5,909 nucleotides of DNA from CAZFIM01 sp964519615. GTDB taxonomy: Bacteria > Chloroflexota > Dehalococcoidia > GIF9 > UBA5629. The position numbers were made by a program, and so were the translations under genes. Below are positions 1 to 5,843 of the stretch, piece by piece. A model generated the notes under the pieces. The model was not told the DNA's origin. It saw nothing but the letters and a program-made list of their open reading frames with translations, and made no database searches. Position 1 is the stretch's first letter. Each line of letters opens with the position of its first letter. The stretch covers positions 1 to 5,909 of the forward strand of contig CAZFIM010000106.1 of the NCBI GenBank assembly GCA_964519615.1, in the 5' to 3' direction.

Positions 1-2
1 TC

Positions 3-104
3 ACCATCCAGCTCGACCCCACCGATGTAGACTTGAGAGGCGGGCTCACCGCTACGGCAAAGATTATCGTAGAACCTCAGGCGGCACAATCCGGCGGGAT
101 GTGA
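3..104 (+). CDS. C-terminal end of a probable membrane-fusion/periplasmic adaptor protein (partial)
   Basis: Only the last 33 residues and the TGA stop are in the window; the gene begins to the left. The visible tail reads as a beta-strand-rich end with a D-x-R-G-G-L-T-A-T-A-K-I-I-V-E stretch. It resembles the conserved 'GM-x-A-x-V-x-I' turn and strand near the C-terminus of HlyD/MacA-type adaptors. The call also rests on context: the next two genes encode a MacB/LolD-type ATPase and an FtsX-type permease, and adaptors commonly precede these. Such proteins link an inner-membrane ABC transporter to an outer channel, or act as an extracytoplasmic chaperone. The stop lies 40 bases before the ATPase start, which fits one operon. 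With so little sequence, another extracytoplasmic domain remains possible. Confidence 0.6.
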   Translation, partial: TIQLDPTDVDLRGGLTATAKIIVEPQAAQSGGM

Positions 105-132
105 AGGTGCAAACAGATAGTATATACTTCCC

Positions 133-136
133 GGAG
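133..136 (+). promoter_or_regulatory. Ribosome binding site of the ABC ATPase
   Basis: GGAG lies 8 bases before the ATG at 145. This supports that start over the in-frame ATG at 193, which would remove 16 residues of non-conserved N-terminus. The short gap after the upstream stop leaves little room for a separate promoter. Confidence 0.6.
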
Positions 137-144
137 AACAGGTT

Positions 145-948
145 ATGAAAGATTCAGTTAGCGAGCAAGCAGCAGAAACAGGGAGCGAATGCATGACATA
201 TGACAATCCCCGTGCACATGAGACAGCCGGTGCGGAAGAAGACGTCCGTCCCAGCATACACATAGATCACGCATCCAAAGTCTACACTATGGGAGAGGTG
301 CAGGTCCACGCCCTCAGCGATGTCAGCTTCGATGTCATGCCGGGCGAGTTTATCGTATTTTTAGGCCCCAGCGGCTCAGGCAAGACCACGCTGCTCAACC
401 TGATCGGCGGCCTCGATACCCCTTCCAGCGGCCATATCGAGGTCAACGGCATCAGCATCGAAGGCCTCAATACGCGCCAGCTCACCGGCTTCCGCCGCAA
501 CCAGATAGGCTTTATCTTTCAGTTCTTCAACCTCATACCCACGCTCACCGCACGCGAGAACGTGGAGTTCGCCGCCGAGCTTGTGGACCACAGCGGCGCC
601 GCTGTTGAGCTGCTGGAGCAGGTGGGGCTGGGAGAGCGCATGAACCATTTCCCCAGCGAGCTCTCAGGGGGCGAGAACCAGAGGGTGGCTATAGCAAGGG
701 CGCTGGCCACCAACCCGCCCATTGTTCTCTGCGATGAGCCCACCGGCAGCCTCGACTTCGAGACCGGCAAGCGCATCTTCAGGCTGCTGAGAAACCTTAA
801 CGATACTATGAAGAAGACCATCATCGTAGTAACTCATAATGTGCCCATCGGCGATATCGCGCACCGCATCATCCGCCTGCGGGACGGCAAAGTGGTGGAG
901 ATAACCAGAAATCCTCACCCGATGGACCCGGAGGACCTGCAGTGGTAA
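145..948 (+). CDS. ABC transporter ATP-binding protein, MacB/LolD type
   Basis: This 267-residue ATPase powers the permease encoded next. Every catalytic motif is intact: Walker A GPSGSGKT (74-81), Q-loop Gln126 in FQFFNL, signature LSGGE (173-177) followed by NQRVAIARAL, Walker B IVLCDE (193-198), D-loop SLD (202-204) and switch His231 in VTHN. The order and wording of these motifs match the MacB/LolD/FtsE branch, whose members work with FtsX-fold permeases and drive mechanotransmission or extraction rather than classic transmembrane passage. A typical LolD-like subunit has about 225-235 residues. The excess here is an acidic, low-complexity N-terminal extension of roughly 35 residues before the first core strand, plus a short tail. 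The ATG at 145 has a good ribosome binding site; the ATG at 193 is the main alternative. The 3' end overlaps the permease gene by 7 bases. The family is certain; the substrate is unknown. Confidence 0.96.
   Translation: MKDSVSEQAAETGSECMTYDNPRAHETAGAEEDVRPSIHIDHASKVYTMGEVQVHALSDVSFDVMPGEFIVFLGPSGSGKTTLLNLIGGLDTPSSGHIEVNGISIEGLNTRQLTGFRRNQIGFIFQFFNLIPTLTARENVEFAAELVDHSGAAVELLEQVGLGERMNHFPSELSGGENQRVAIARALATNPPIVLCDEPTGSLDFETGKRIFRLLRNLNDTMKKTIIVVTHNVPIGDIAHRIIRLRDGKVVEITRNPHPMDPEDLQW
930..934 (+). promoter_or_regulatory. Ribosome binding site for the GTG start of the permease
   Basis: A perfect GGAGG inside the end of the ATPase gene lies 7 bases before the GTG at 942. It decides that start and implies translational coupling between the two subunits. 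Confidence 0.75.
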
Positions 949-3404
949 GGATCACCAAACTGCAGTATAAGCTGCTGCGGGACCTCAAAGCGGCCAAGTT
1001 CCAGTTCGGGGCGGTGATAATCATTATCATGCTGGGTGTAGCCATGTTCATGGGCACCTATTCGGCCTATCTCAATCTGGATATGTCCTATAACGAATCC
1101 TATGAGCGGCTCAGTATGGCTGATTACTGGCTTACGGTGGATTATATCGAGGAGAGAGCAGCAGCAGAGATAGGTGCAATACCCGGAGTTACGGCACAGG
1201 GGCGCATTGTCGCGGATATACAGATAGATATGCTCAAGGAAACGGGCGAACGCATAGCGGGCAGGGTTATCTCGCTGCCGCCCGATGCGCGGCCGGATCT
1301 GATAGACCTGCAGATAAACAGCGGCAGCTACTTCTCCGCTATTTCAGGAAGGGAAATACTGGTGGAGAAGCATTTTGCCGATTATCACCAGCTTGGGCCG
1401 GGCGACTGGCTCACTTTAAGCCGCAACGGCGGCAAGGCGCGCTACCAGGTGGCCGGCGTAGTGACCAGCCCTGAATATATCTGGGTGGCCAAAAGCGCGC
1501 AGGAACCCATGCCCACCCCCCGCACCTTCGGCGTGCTCTATATGACACTTCCCACCGCGGAAAAGCTGTTTGAAATGGACGGCATCATCAATGAGATAAA
1601 CTTCTCGGTTGAGCCCGGCACAGACAGAGAGGCGGTTGTCGCCGAGGTCAAAAACATCCTGCGCCGGCACAATATCAACCGCGTCACCATGAAGGACGAC
1701 CCGGTATCCATCAGTACCCGCAAGATAGACATCGTCAGGGGAGTGCGCACCGCCTACCTGGTGGAGCTGGACGATCAGATAGGGAATAAGCTGCTCACTC
1801 AGGACTTAAAGGGCTTTCAGCAGCTGGCTTACCTCTTCCCCCTGCTTTTCATCTCCATGGCCTGTTTGACCATCTATGTGCTTCTGGGCCGCCTGGTGGA
1901 ATCTCAGCGGGTACAGATAGGCCTTATGCGCGGGCTGGGATTCTCCAGGCCGGCTGTCCTCTGGCATTATCTGGGCTTTGCCCTGTTCGTAGGGCTGGCG
2001 GGCTCGCTGCTGGGGCTGATACTGGGGGAGTTTATGGGGCGGGGTCTGACGGGGCTGTATGCCACTCAGCTCAACCTTCCTTTCATCTCCGTTAAAACGC
2101 GCTGGGATATAGTGCTGATAAGCATAATAATCGGCACGGTGATACCGATGCTGGCGGGGTTCCTGCCGGCGTGGTCCACCATGAAGCTGCAGCCGGCCGT
2201 GGCCATGAGGCCCGCTCCGCCTTCCGCAGGGCACCGGACATTAATAGAGATAATCCTCCCCTTCCTCAAGCATCTGCCCTACATCGTAAAACTGCCTCTG
2301 CGCAATATCTTCCGCAATACCCGCCGCAGCCTGTTCATGGCTCTGGGAATCGCCTCGGCGGTGATTATGGTCATCGTCTCCATGTCATTTGTGGACGCCA
2401 TGCAGAGCCTGCTGGATACGCAATTCTCTTACATACAGCGCTACGACGCGCTTGTCCATTTTCAGGGCAATGGAGCATCCTCCACGGCCACCTATGCCGC
2501 GAACCTGGAGGGGGTGGAAAAAGCGGAGCCGTTGCTTGAAGCCGCGTACCGCGTGCGCTTCGGCGGTGAATCGCTGGACTCCAGCATCATGGGGCTGCCG
2601 CCGGACTCCAGCCTCTACCGGCTGCTCTCCACCGACGGCGAGCCTATCAACGTAAACGAGAACGGCATACTGCTGCCCTCGGGATTCGAGAAAAGGCTGG
2701 GGGCGAAGGTGGGTGATACGATCATTCTGGAGCCGCTGGTGGGCACTGTGGGACAGACGGAAAAAAGACTGGACGGATATGTGAATATTTACTTCGGCGG
2801 GAGCGCCTATATGCCGATCAGAGAAGTACAGAAGATAACGAGGCAGTACGGTGAGATAAGCGGCATCATGGTCCAGTTTGAAGGGGAGCCTTCGTCGACT
2901 CTGCTGGACAAGCTTTATAATATACCGAAGGCAGCGTCTATAGAGTTCCGCTCCGATTTTCAGAAACTGCTGGACGAACAGATGTCATTCTTCTGGGTGT
3001 TTATCGGCGTGATGCTGGCCATGGGCACAGCGCTGGGGGCTGCCATCATCTTCAACAGCGTTACCGTCAACGTGCTGCAGCGGCTGCGTGAGATCGCGCT
3101 GATGAGGGCAGTGGGGTTGAAGGCGGGAATGCTCAACGCCATGTTCACCATCGAGAATCTGGCCATCGGGGCGGTGGGGGTGCTGATGGGCATCCCCGGG
3201 GGGCGGTTTATCGCTGAATACTATATGAGCGCGATGGGGTCGGGCTCGGAGGAAACGGCAAGCATGCCGCTGGTCATCTTCCCCCGCACCTATATCATCG
3301 CCGCCTGCTTTGCACTGGTTATCCTCATCGTCTCGCAGCTCCCCGCCCTGCGTCAGGTCAACCGCCTCTCCCTCTCCACGGCCATCAAGGACTGGTACGA
3401 GTAG
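942..3404 (+). CDS. ABC transporter permease with two tandem FtsX domains
   Basis: This 820-residue membrane subunit pairs with the upstream ATPase. It reads as two FtsX/MacB-type halves in one chain. Half one has a membrane helix near 22-43, a large extracytoplasmic MacB-like core domain to about 285, then three helices near 296-316, 340-362 and 388-411. Half two repeats this with a helix near 464-486, preceded by the L-R-N-I-F-R-N-T-R-R-S stretch typical of such permeases. A second extracytoplasmic domain runs to about 680, followed by helices near 683-705, 735-760 and 784-804. Both halves have the conserved segment after their second helix (V-x-I-G-L-M-R-G-L-G at about 325 and L-R-E-I-A-L-M-R-A-V-G-L at about 715), a typical coupling region. 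MacB, LolC and LolE carry one such unit and form dimers; this protein resembles an internal duplication supplying both. The start is GTG, overlapping the ATPase gene by 7 bases. Likely role: efflux, or extraction of lipid, lipoprotein or peptide; the substrate is not deducible. Confidence 0.93.
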   Translation: MVRITKLQYKLLRDLKAAKFQFGAVIIIIMLGVAMFMGTYSAYLNLDMSYNESYERLSMADYWLTVDYIEERAAAEIGAIPGVTAQGRIVADIQIDMLKETGERIAGRVISLPPDARPDLIDLQINSGSYFSAISGREILVEKHFADYHQLGPGDWLTLSRNGGKARYQVAGVVTSPEYIWVAKSAQEPMPTPRTFGVLYMTLPTAEKLFEMDGIINEINFSVEPGTDREAVVAEVKNILRRHNINRVTMKDDPVSISTRKIDIVRGVRTAYLVELDDQIGNKLLTQDLKGFQQLAYLFPLLFISMACLTIYVLLGRLVESQRVQIGLMRGLGFSRPAVLWHYLGFALFVGLAGSLLGLILGEFMGRGLTGLYATQLNLPFISVKTRWDIVLISIIIGTVIPMLAGFLPAWSTMKLQPAVAMRPAPPSAGHRTLIEIILPFLKHLPYIVKLPLRNIFRNTRRSLFMALGIASAVIMVIVSMSFVDAMQSLLDTQFSYIQRYDALVHFQGNGASSTATYAANLEGVEKAEPLLEAAYRVRFGGESLDSSIMGLPPDSSLYRLLSTDGEPINVNENGILLPSGFEKRLGAKVGDTIILEPLVGTVGQTEKRLDGYVNIYFGGSAYMPIREVQKITRQYGEISGIMVQFEGEPSSTLLDKLYNIPKAASIEFRSDFQKLLDEQMSFFWVFIGVMLAMGTALGAAIIFNSVTVNVLQRLREIALMRAVGLKAGMLNAMFTIENLAIGAVGVLMGIPGGRFIAEYYMSAMGSGSEETASMPLVIFPRTYIIAACFALVILIVSQLPALRQVNRLSLSTAIKDWYE

Positions 3405-3524
3405 GGGGGTATTTTTCATAAAACGGCAGGTAGATTGAAATGGCACAGAAAACATTTATTAAGGCAATAGTGACCTTACCTCAATTATCCCTAACAATGG
3501 AGGTAAAGATAATAGCAATGAAAA
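3405..3524. other. Convergent intergenic gap and composition boundary
   Basis: This 120-base gap separates the + strand exporter operon from the - strand cluster. Base composition changes from GC-rich to AT-rich within a few dozen bases of the permease stop. No GC-rich stem followed by a run of T is visible for the exporter operon. A modest inverted repeat lies at 3476-3506. No tRNA, integrase, insertion-sequence end or obvious direct repeat was seen. Confidence 0.5.
3476..3506. repeat. Inverted repeat (hairpin) between convergent genes
   Basis: TTACCTC at 3476-3482 pairs with GAGGTAA at 3500-3506. After one A/G mismatch, ATT (3484-3486) pairs with AAT (3496-3498), leaving a 9-base loop. It sits between the 3' ends of two convergent genes, where a bidirectional terminator would be expected. 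It lacks a T run on either side and has few GC pairs, so a terminator role is only a guess. Confidence 0.35.
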
Positions 3525-3869
3525 TCAAAAAACAAAACAGATTGAAAATTGTATAAATATTTTGTTATCATCATCTCCCTTCATCGCTCCTCCTACACCC
3601 GCAATAACAATTCCTATCCAAGATAATATGTACGGTACAAGGAGAAAAAATGGGAAAGCTCCAGATACAAACCAAATGATAAATATCGATGCAACGTATG
3701 TAATTGGTAAAAACAGCAAACCAAGAAATATTGTCCATATTCCAAAAGTTGAAAATAGAACGTATAATTCCCATATCACCATCACTAAACCACAACCTAT
3801 CCAGAGAATTATTCCAATTACTTGAAGAAAAGCCCCAAAAACAGTTCTGGCTTTAGATATTAATGCCAT
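3525..3869 (-). CDS. Small three-helix membrane protein of unknown function
   Basis: I do not recognise this 114-residue protein. It is almost entirely hydrophobic, with three likely membrane helices near 12-38, 44-67 and 72-94. It has a short positively charged N-terminus (K6, R8), a Trp-rich character and a G-D-D-D-N-K patch at 98-103, followed by an unusually hydrophobic tail. A coding call is supported by the strong AAAGGAG ribosome binding site 7 bases before its ATG, an intact frame ending in TGA, and a promoter-like TATAAT upstream. It lies on the same strand as, and downstream of, the kinase gene but some 200 bases away, so it could be a separate unit. A role as membrane partner or target of the kinase is only inferred from neighbourhood. 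Its 3' end faces the end of the permease gene. Confidence 0.75.
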   Translation of the reverse strand: MALISKARTVFGAFLQVIGIILWIGCGLVMVIWELYVLFSTFGIWTIFLGLLFLPITYVASIFIIWFVSGAFPFFLLVPYILSWIGIVIAGVGGAMKGDDDNKIFIQFSICFVF

Positions 3870-3875
3870 TCAAAT

Positions 3876-3882
3876 CTCCTTT
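3876..3882 (-). promoter_or_regulatory. Ribosome binding site of the small membrane protein
   Basis: On the - strand AAAGGAG stands here, 6 bases before the ATG at 3869 (7 bases, counting from GGAG at 3877-3880, with the trailing base included). It is among the best ribosome binding sites in the window and argues that this short gene is real. Confidence 0.65.
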
Positions 3883-3920
3883 ATTAAAAGGTGGAATTAA
3901 TATAGAATGGTACTTATAAG

Positions 3921-3926
3921 ATTATA
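3921..3926 (-). promoter_or_regulatory. Candidate -10 element (TATAAT) upstream of the small membrane protein
   Basis: A perfect TATAAT on the - strand lies about 50 bases before the start codon, leaving room for a 5' leader of roughly 45 bases. The -35 region about 17 bases upstream is only a weak match (TTTTAG-like). In AT-rich DNA such hexamers arise by chance, so this is tentative. Confidence 0.35.
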
Positions 3927-4075
3927 TTGCACGATAATTCTTACTAAAATACTAATTGTGCTATTTTTCAAAAACATATTATTAAAAGACGCTAAAGAAC
4001 AAACCGAAGGGAATACTTAATATATAAGATGGTGATTTAAAATGTTTACCCCCTCCAGTTGGGTTTATAAAATAA
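3927..4075. other. AT-rich spacer downstream of the kinase gene
   Basis: About 150 bases beyond the kinase stop with no convincing gene on either strand. I found no GC-rich stem with a T run that would end kinase transcription, so read-through into the small membrane protein gene is possible. The open frames crossing this stretch are continuations or antisense shadows of neighbouring sequence. Confidence 0.4.
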
Positions 4076-5641
4076 TTATGGAAAGCATACTCTGCAGCGA
4101 TGGTAACCGCGACTCTTTGCCTCTGATTCCGAAGAAAAATAAACTCGATTATGCTTTGAGATTTTTCGTGCCCATTCACATGATGGTCTATGATAAATAT
4201 TTCTTATGCGACTCCCAACAACTTGCGTTGCTCTACTCGTAACTGGACCACGTGAATACGTAGGCAAAGTAGGCGGATAACTAACCGGCTTTTTTGGTCC
4301 TTGAGGTGTTGGTGGATATTTAGTAGTTCGGGGGAATGAATAAGTAGTTTTCTTTTGTGAAACGATCTTTTCAATTTTCGCTTTATTATAAGCTATTATT
4401 AGCACAGTAAAGAAATAACAACATGTATGGAACCAAAACCATCCTTGATTTCCTGCGGCTACAATAATTGCCATTATATACCAAGGTATAAAAAGAAATA
4501 GAAGCCACAAAAATACTTTTCCTAAGAAGACTTTGAACGAAAATACCGACTGAACCGTTGTAGTATAGGTTGGTGATGTTTTAGGTAGCGTTGGTACATG
4601 GGTTGGTATTGGTTTAGTGAGAGGATTATCAACAACAGAAGGTTCCGCACGTTTTATTTCTTCAACCTTATACGCTTCTCGAGTTTTTATGATGGGTGGT
4701 GGAGCCGTTGTTGAGATCATCCATGCGGGTAAACGAGGCTTGGGTGTTACTGTAACTAAATCCGCTAAACTCGGCACATTATTAATAGAATTCTTGCAAC
4801 TATTATAGAGTATCGCTGCATATTTACCTATTTCATTATTTAGACCATTGAGAGATCTAAAAAGAACTGAATTTTGAGGAGTTCTAAAATCTCTTTGTTT
4901 AAATAATAGACCTTCATCGTGAAAATTTCTCCACAGGTTAGGCTGATAAGCTGCAACCAGTAATGATGTATAGATCACTAGCGCCGAAAAGTTATCAAGA
5001 TTAAGATTAAAATCATTTTCAGTTCGGTTTGGATGCTGATAGTTAATATGTCCTAATTCGCACGCTTTAAAATTTAACATGTTCGGCACATACATGCCAT
5101 CAAAATCGATAAGCTTAAGTTGCGAATCAGTTTGAACAATTATATTCCCATGCTGCAAATCGCCATGAGCAATACTTGAGTCTTTTAATGTCTTAATAAC
5201 CCTGACCCATTCCGATGCTAAAGTGATTAATGCCTCTCCATTGCCTAACATTTTCTCAATATAGGAATCTAAAGTATAGCCATCAATATAATCCATAATC
5301 AGAACAGGATATTTCTTTCCGCCAACAATTACACCGAGAGGATCATATTCAAACTGAGCAAGGTATTGAAGGCCATCTATACTTGTGTTTTTATATTTTT
5401 CCAAGTGTGAATCTATTAAATCATATCTTTTAGCTCTGTCACCTAATTCCTTAGTAAAACACCTGATAGCATGTGTCTGATTATTTACCTGCAATTTAAA
5501 AACTACTGCAAACTGACCAGCATTTGCATAGGGCATGCCAAGTTTATCAATGGCGATAATGCCTGATTTAAATTCGGGGTCTGAAAAACATATTTTGGGG
5601 TTCTGAACCGCTTCGCAAAATTGTGTAATAGAAGGCCACAT
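4076..5641 (-). CDS. Membrane-anchored protein kinase (YegI/TerY-phosphatase-kinase type) with C-terminal Ada-like zinc domain
   Basis: From the ATG at 5641 this is a 521-residue protein. The kinase domain (about 1-290) opens with W-P-S-x-x-x-F-x-E-A-V-Q-N-P, as in kinases of TerY/PP2C/kinase triads. It has a degenerate glycine loop (AGQFAVVF, 41-48), a beta-3 A-I-R with Arg60 where Lys is usual, the catalytic loop HGDLQHGN (159-166; Asp161, Asn166) and the metal-binding segment LIDFDG (Asp179). A Pro/Thr-rich linker follows (300-365), then two hydrophobic helices near 371-397 and 400-418 that form a hairpin, so both ends should be cytoplasmic. A second Pro-rich linker leads to an Ada-type zinc fold (about 475-521): YHRPSC with His484 and Cys488, then CRVC (Cys516, Cys519). 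In Ada the residue matching His484 is the methyl-acceptor Cys. The gene starts 10 bases after the phosphatase stop. It should phosphorylate Ser/Thr proteins, opposed by that phosphatase; substrate and signal are unknown. Confidence 0.9.
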   Translation of the reverse strand: MWPSITQFCEAVQNPKICFSDPEFKSGIIAIDKLGMPYANAGQFAVVFKLQVNNQTHAIRCFTKELGDRAKRYDLIDSHLEKYKNTSIDGLQYLAQFEYDPLGVIVGGKKYPVLIMDYIDGYTLDSYIEKMLGNGEALITLASEWVRVIKTLKDSSIAHGDLQHGNIIVQTDSQLKLIDFDGMYVPNMLNFKACELGHINYQHPNRTENDFNLNLDNFSALVIYTSLLVAAYQPNLWRNFHDEGLLFKQRDFRTPQNSVLFRSLNGLNNEIGKYAAILYNSCKNSINNVPSLADLVTVTPKPRLPAWMISTTAPPPIIKTREAYKVEEIKRAEPSVVDNPLTKPIPTHVPTLPKTSPTYTTTVQSVFSFKVFLGKVFLWLLFLFIPWYIMAIIVAAGNQGWFWFHTCCYFFTVLIIAYNKAKIEKIVSQKKTTYSFPRTTKYPPTPQGPKKPVSYPPTLPTYSRGPVTSRATQVVGSRIRNIYHRPSCEWARKISKHNRVYFSSESEAKSRGYHRCRVCFP

Positions 5642-5651
5642 GAAAGATAAT

Positions 5652-5843
5652 TCACCCCTCCAGATATATACAAACAATTGCTATATCGTCATTCCTCAGC
5701 GTCTTTTGAGTTCTTTCAGATTTTATAAGGGCTTCAATTGATTTCTTGTCATTGTTTTTTACAAAACCTAAGAATTGTTTGCAAATTATTTGGTCGTCGG
5801 TTACAGCTTTTAAATACCAGTTGGATATAGCATCAGTCATCAT
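5652..5843 (-). CDS. C-terminal fragment of a PP2C/PPM-type protein phosphatase (incomplete or broken)
   Basis: The 63 residues from the first ATG read as the end of a PP2C-family phosphatase. M-T-D-A-I-S-N-W matches the late motif 'L-x-x-T-D-A-L-x-x-W', with a metal-binding Asp at position 4. L-R-N-D-D-I-A-I-V-C-I matches the final 'D-N/D-x-T-x-V-x-V' motif, with Asp52 as likely metal ligand. The homologous frame clearly continues upstream of the ATG (N-V-L-L before M-M-T-D-A, a typical core strand) up to 5876, where an in-frame TGA at 5877-5879 interrupts it. Past that the frame is open again to the window edge. There is no ribosome binding site before the ATG, so a free-standing 63-residue protein is unlikely. 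It is either a gene with a frameshift or nonsense mutation, or a sequence error near a contig end. Its role would be to remove phosphates placed by the adjacent kinase. Confidence 0.65.
   Translation of the reverse strand: MMTDAISNWYLKAVTDDQIICKQFLGFVKNNDKKSIEALIKSERTQKTLRNDDIAIVCIYLEG
5655..5661 (-). promoter_or_regulatory. Ribosome binding site deciding the kinase start
   Basis: On the - strand GGAGGGG, continuing as GGAGGGGTGA, lies just before the ATG at 5641, with 10-13 bases of spacing depending on how it pairs. It overlaps the end of the phosphatase frame. The in-frame TTG at 5677 has no such site, and its extra 12 residues precede the W-P-S start expected for the family. Confidence 0.6.

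Noticed and set aside
1806..2234. Long - strand open frames within the permease and ATPase genes
   Set aside because: GC-rich coding DNA gives long antisense frames. Their His-, Arg- and Gly-rich products look random, while the + strand proteins match known families throughout.
3440..3556. Small + strand frame of 38 codons starting at the ATG at 3440
   Set aside because: It has only a poor ribosome binding site, overlaps the end of the better-supported - strand gene, and its product has no recognisable features.
3562..3825. + strand open frame of 87 codons antisense to the small membrane protein
   Set aside because: It has no ribosome binding site and a composition expected from the reverse of a hydrophobic protein. 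The - strand gene has a strong ribosome binding site.
4076..4220. Active Ada-type DNA methyl-transfer function for the kinase C-terminus
   Set aside because: The acceptor Cys position is His, so this chemistry is not expected; only the zinc fold is claimed.
4042..4242. + strand open frame of 66 codons over the end of the kinase gene
   Set aside because: It is antisense to the conserved zinc-domain codons and has no coding signal of its own.
5642..5677. Longer kinase start at the in-frame TTG (5677), adding 12 residues
   Set aside because: There is no ribosome binding site before the TTG, and the extra residues come before the family's expected W-P-S opening. The ATG at 5641 has GGAGGGG upstream.
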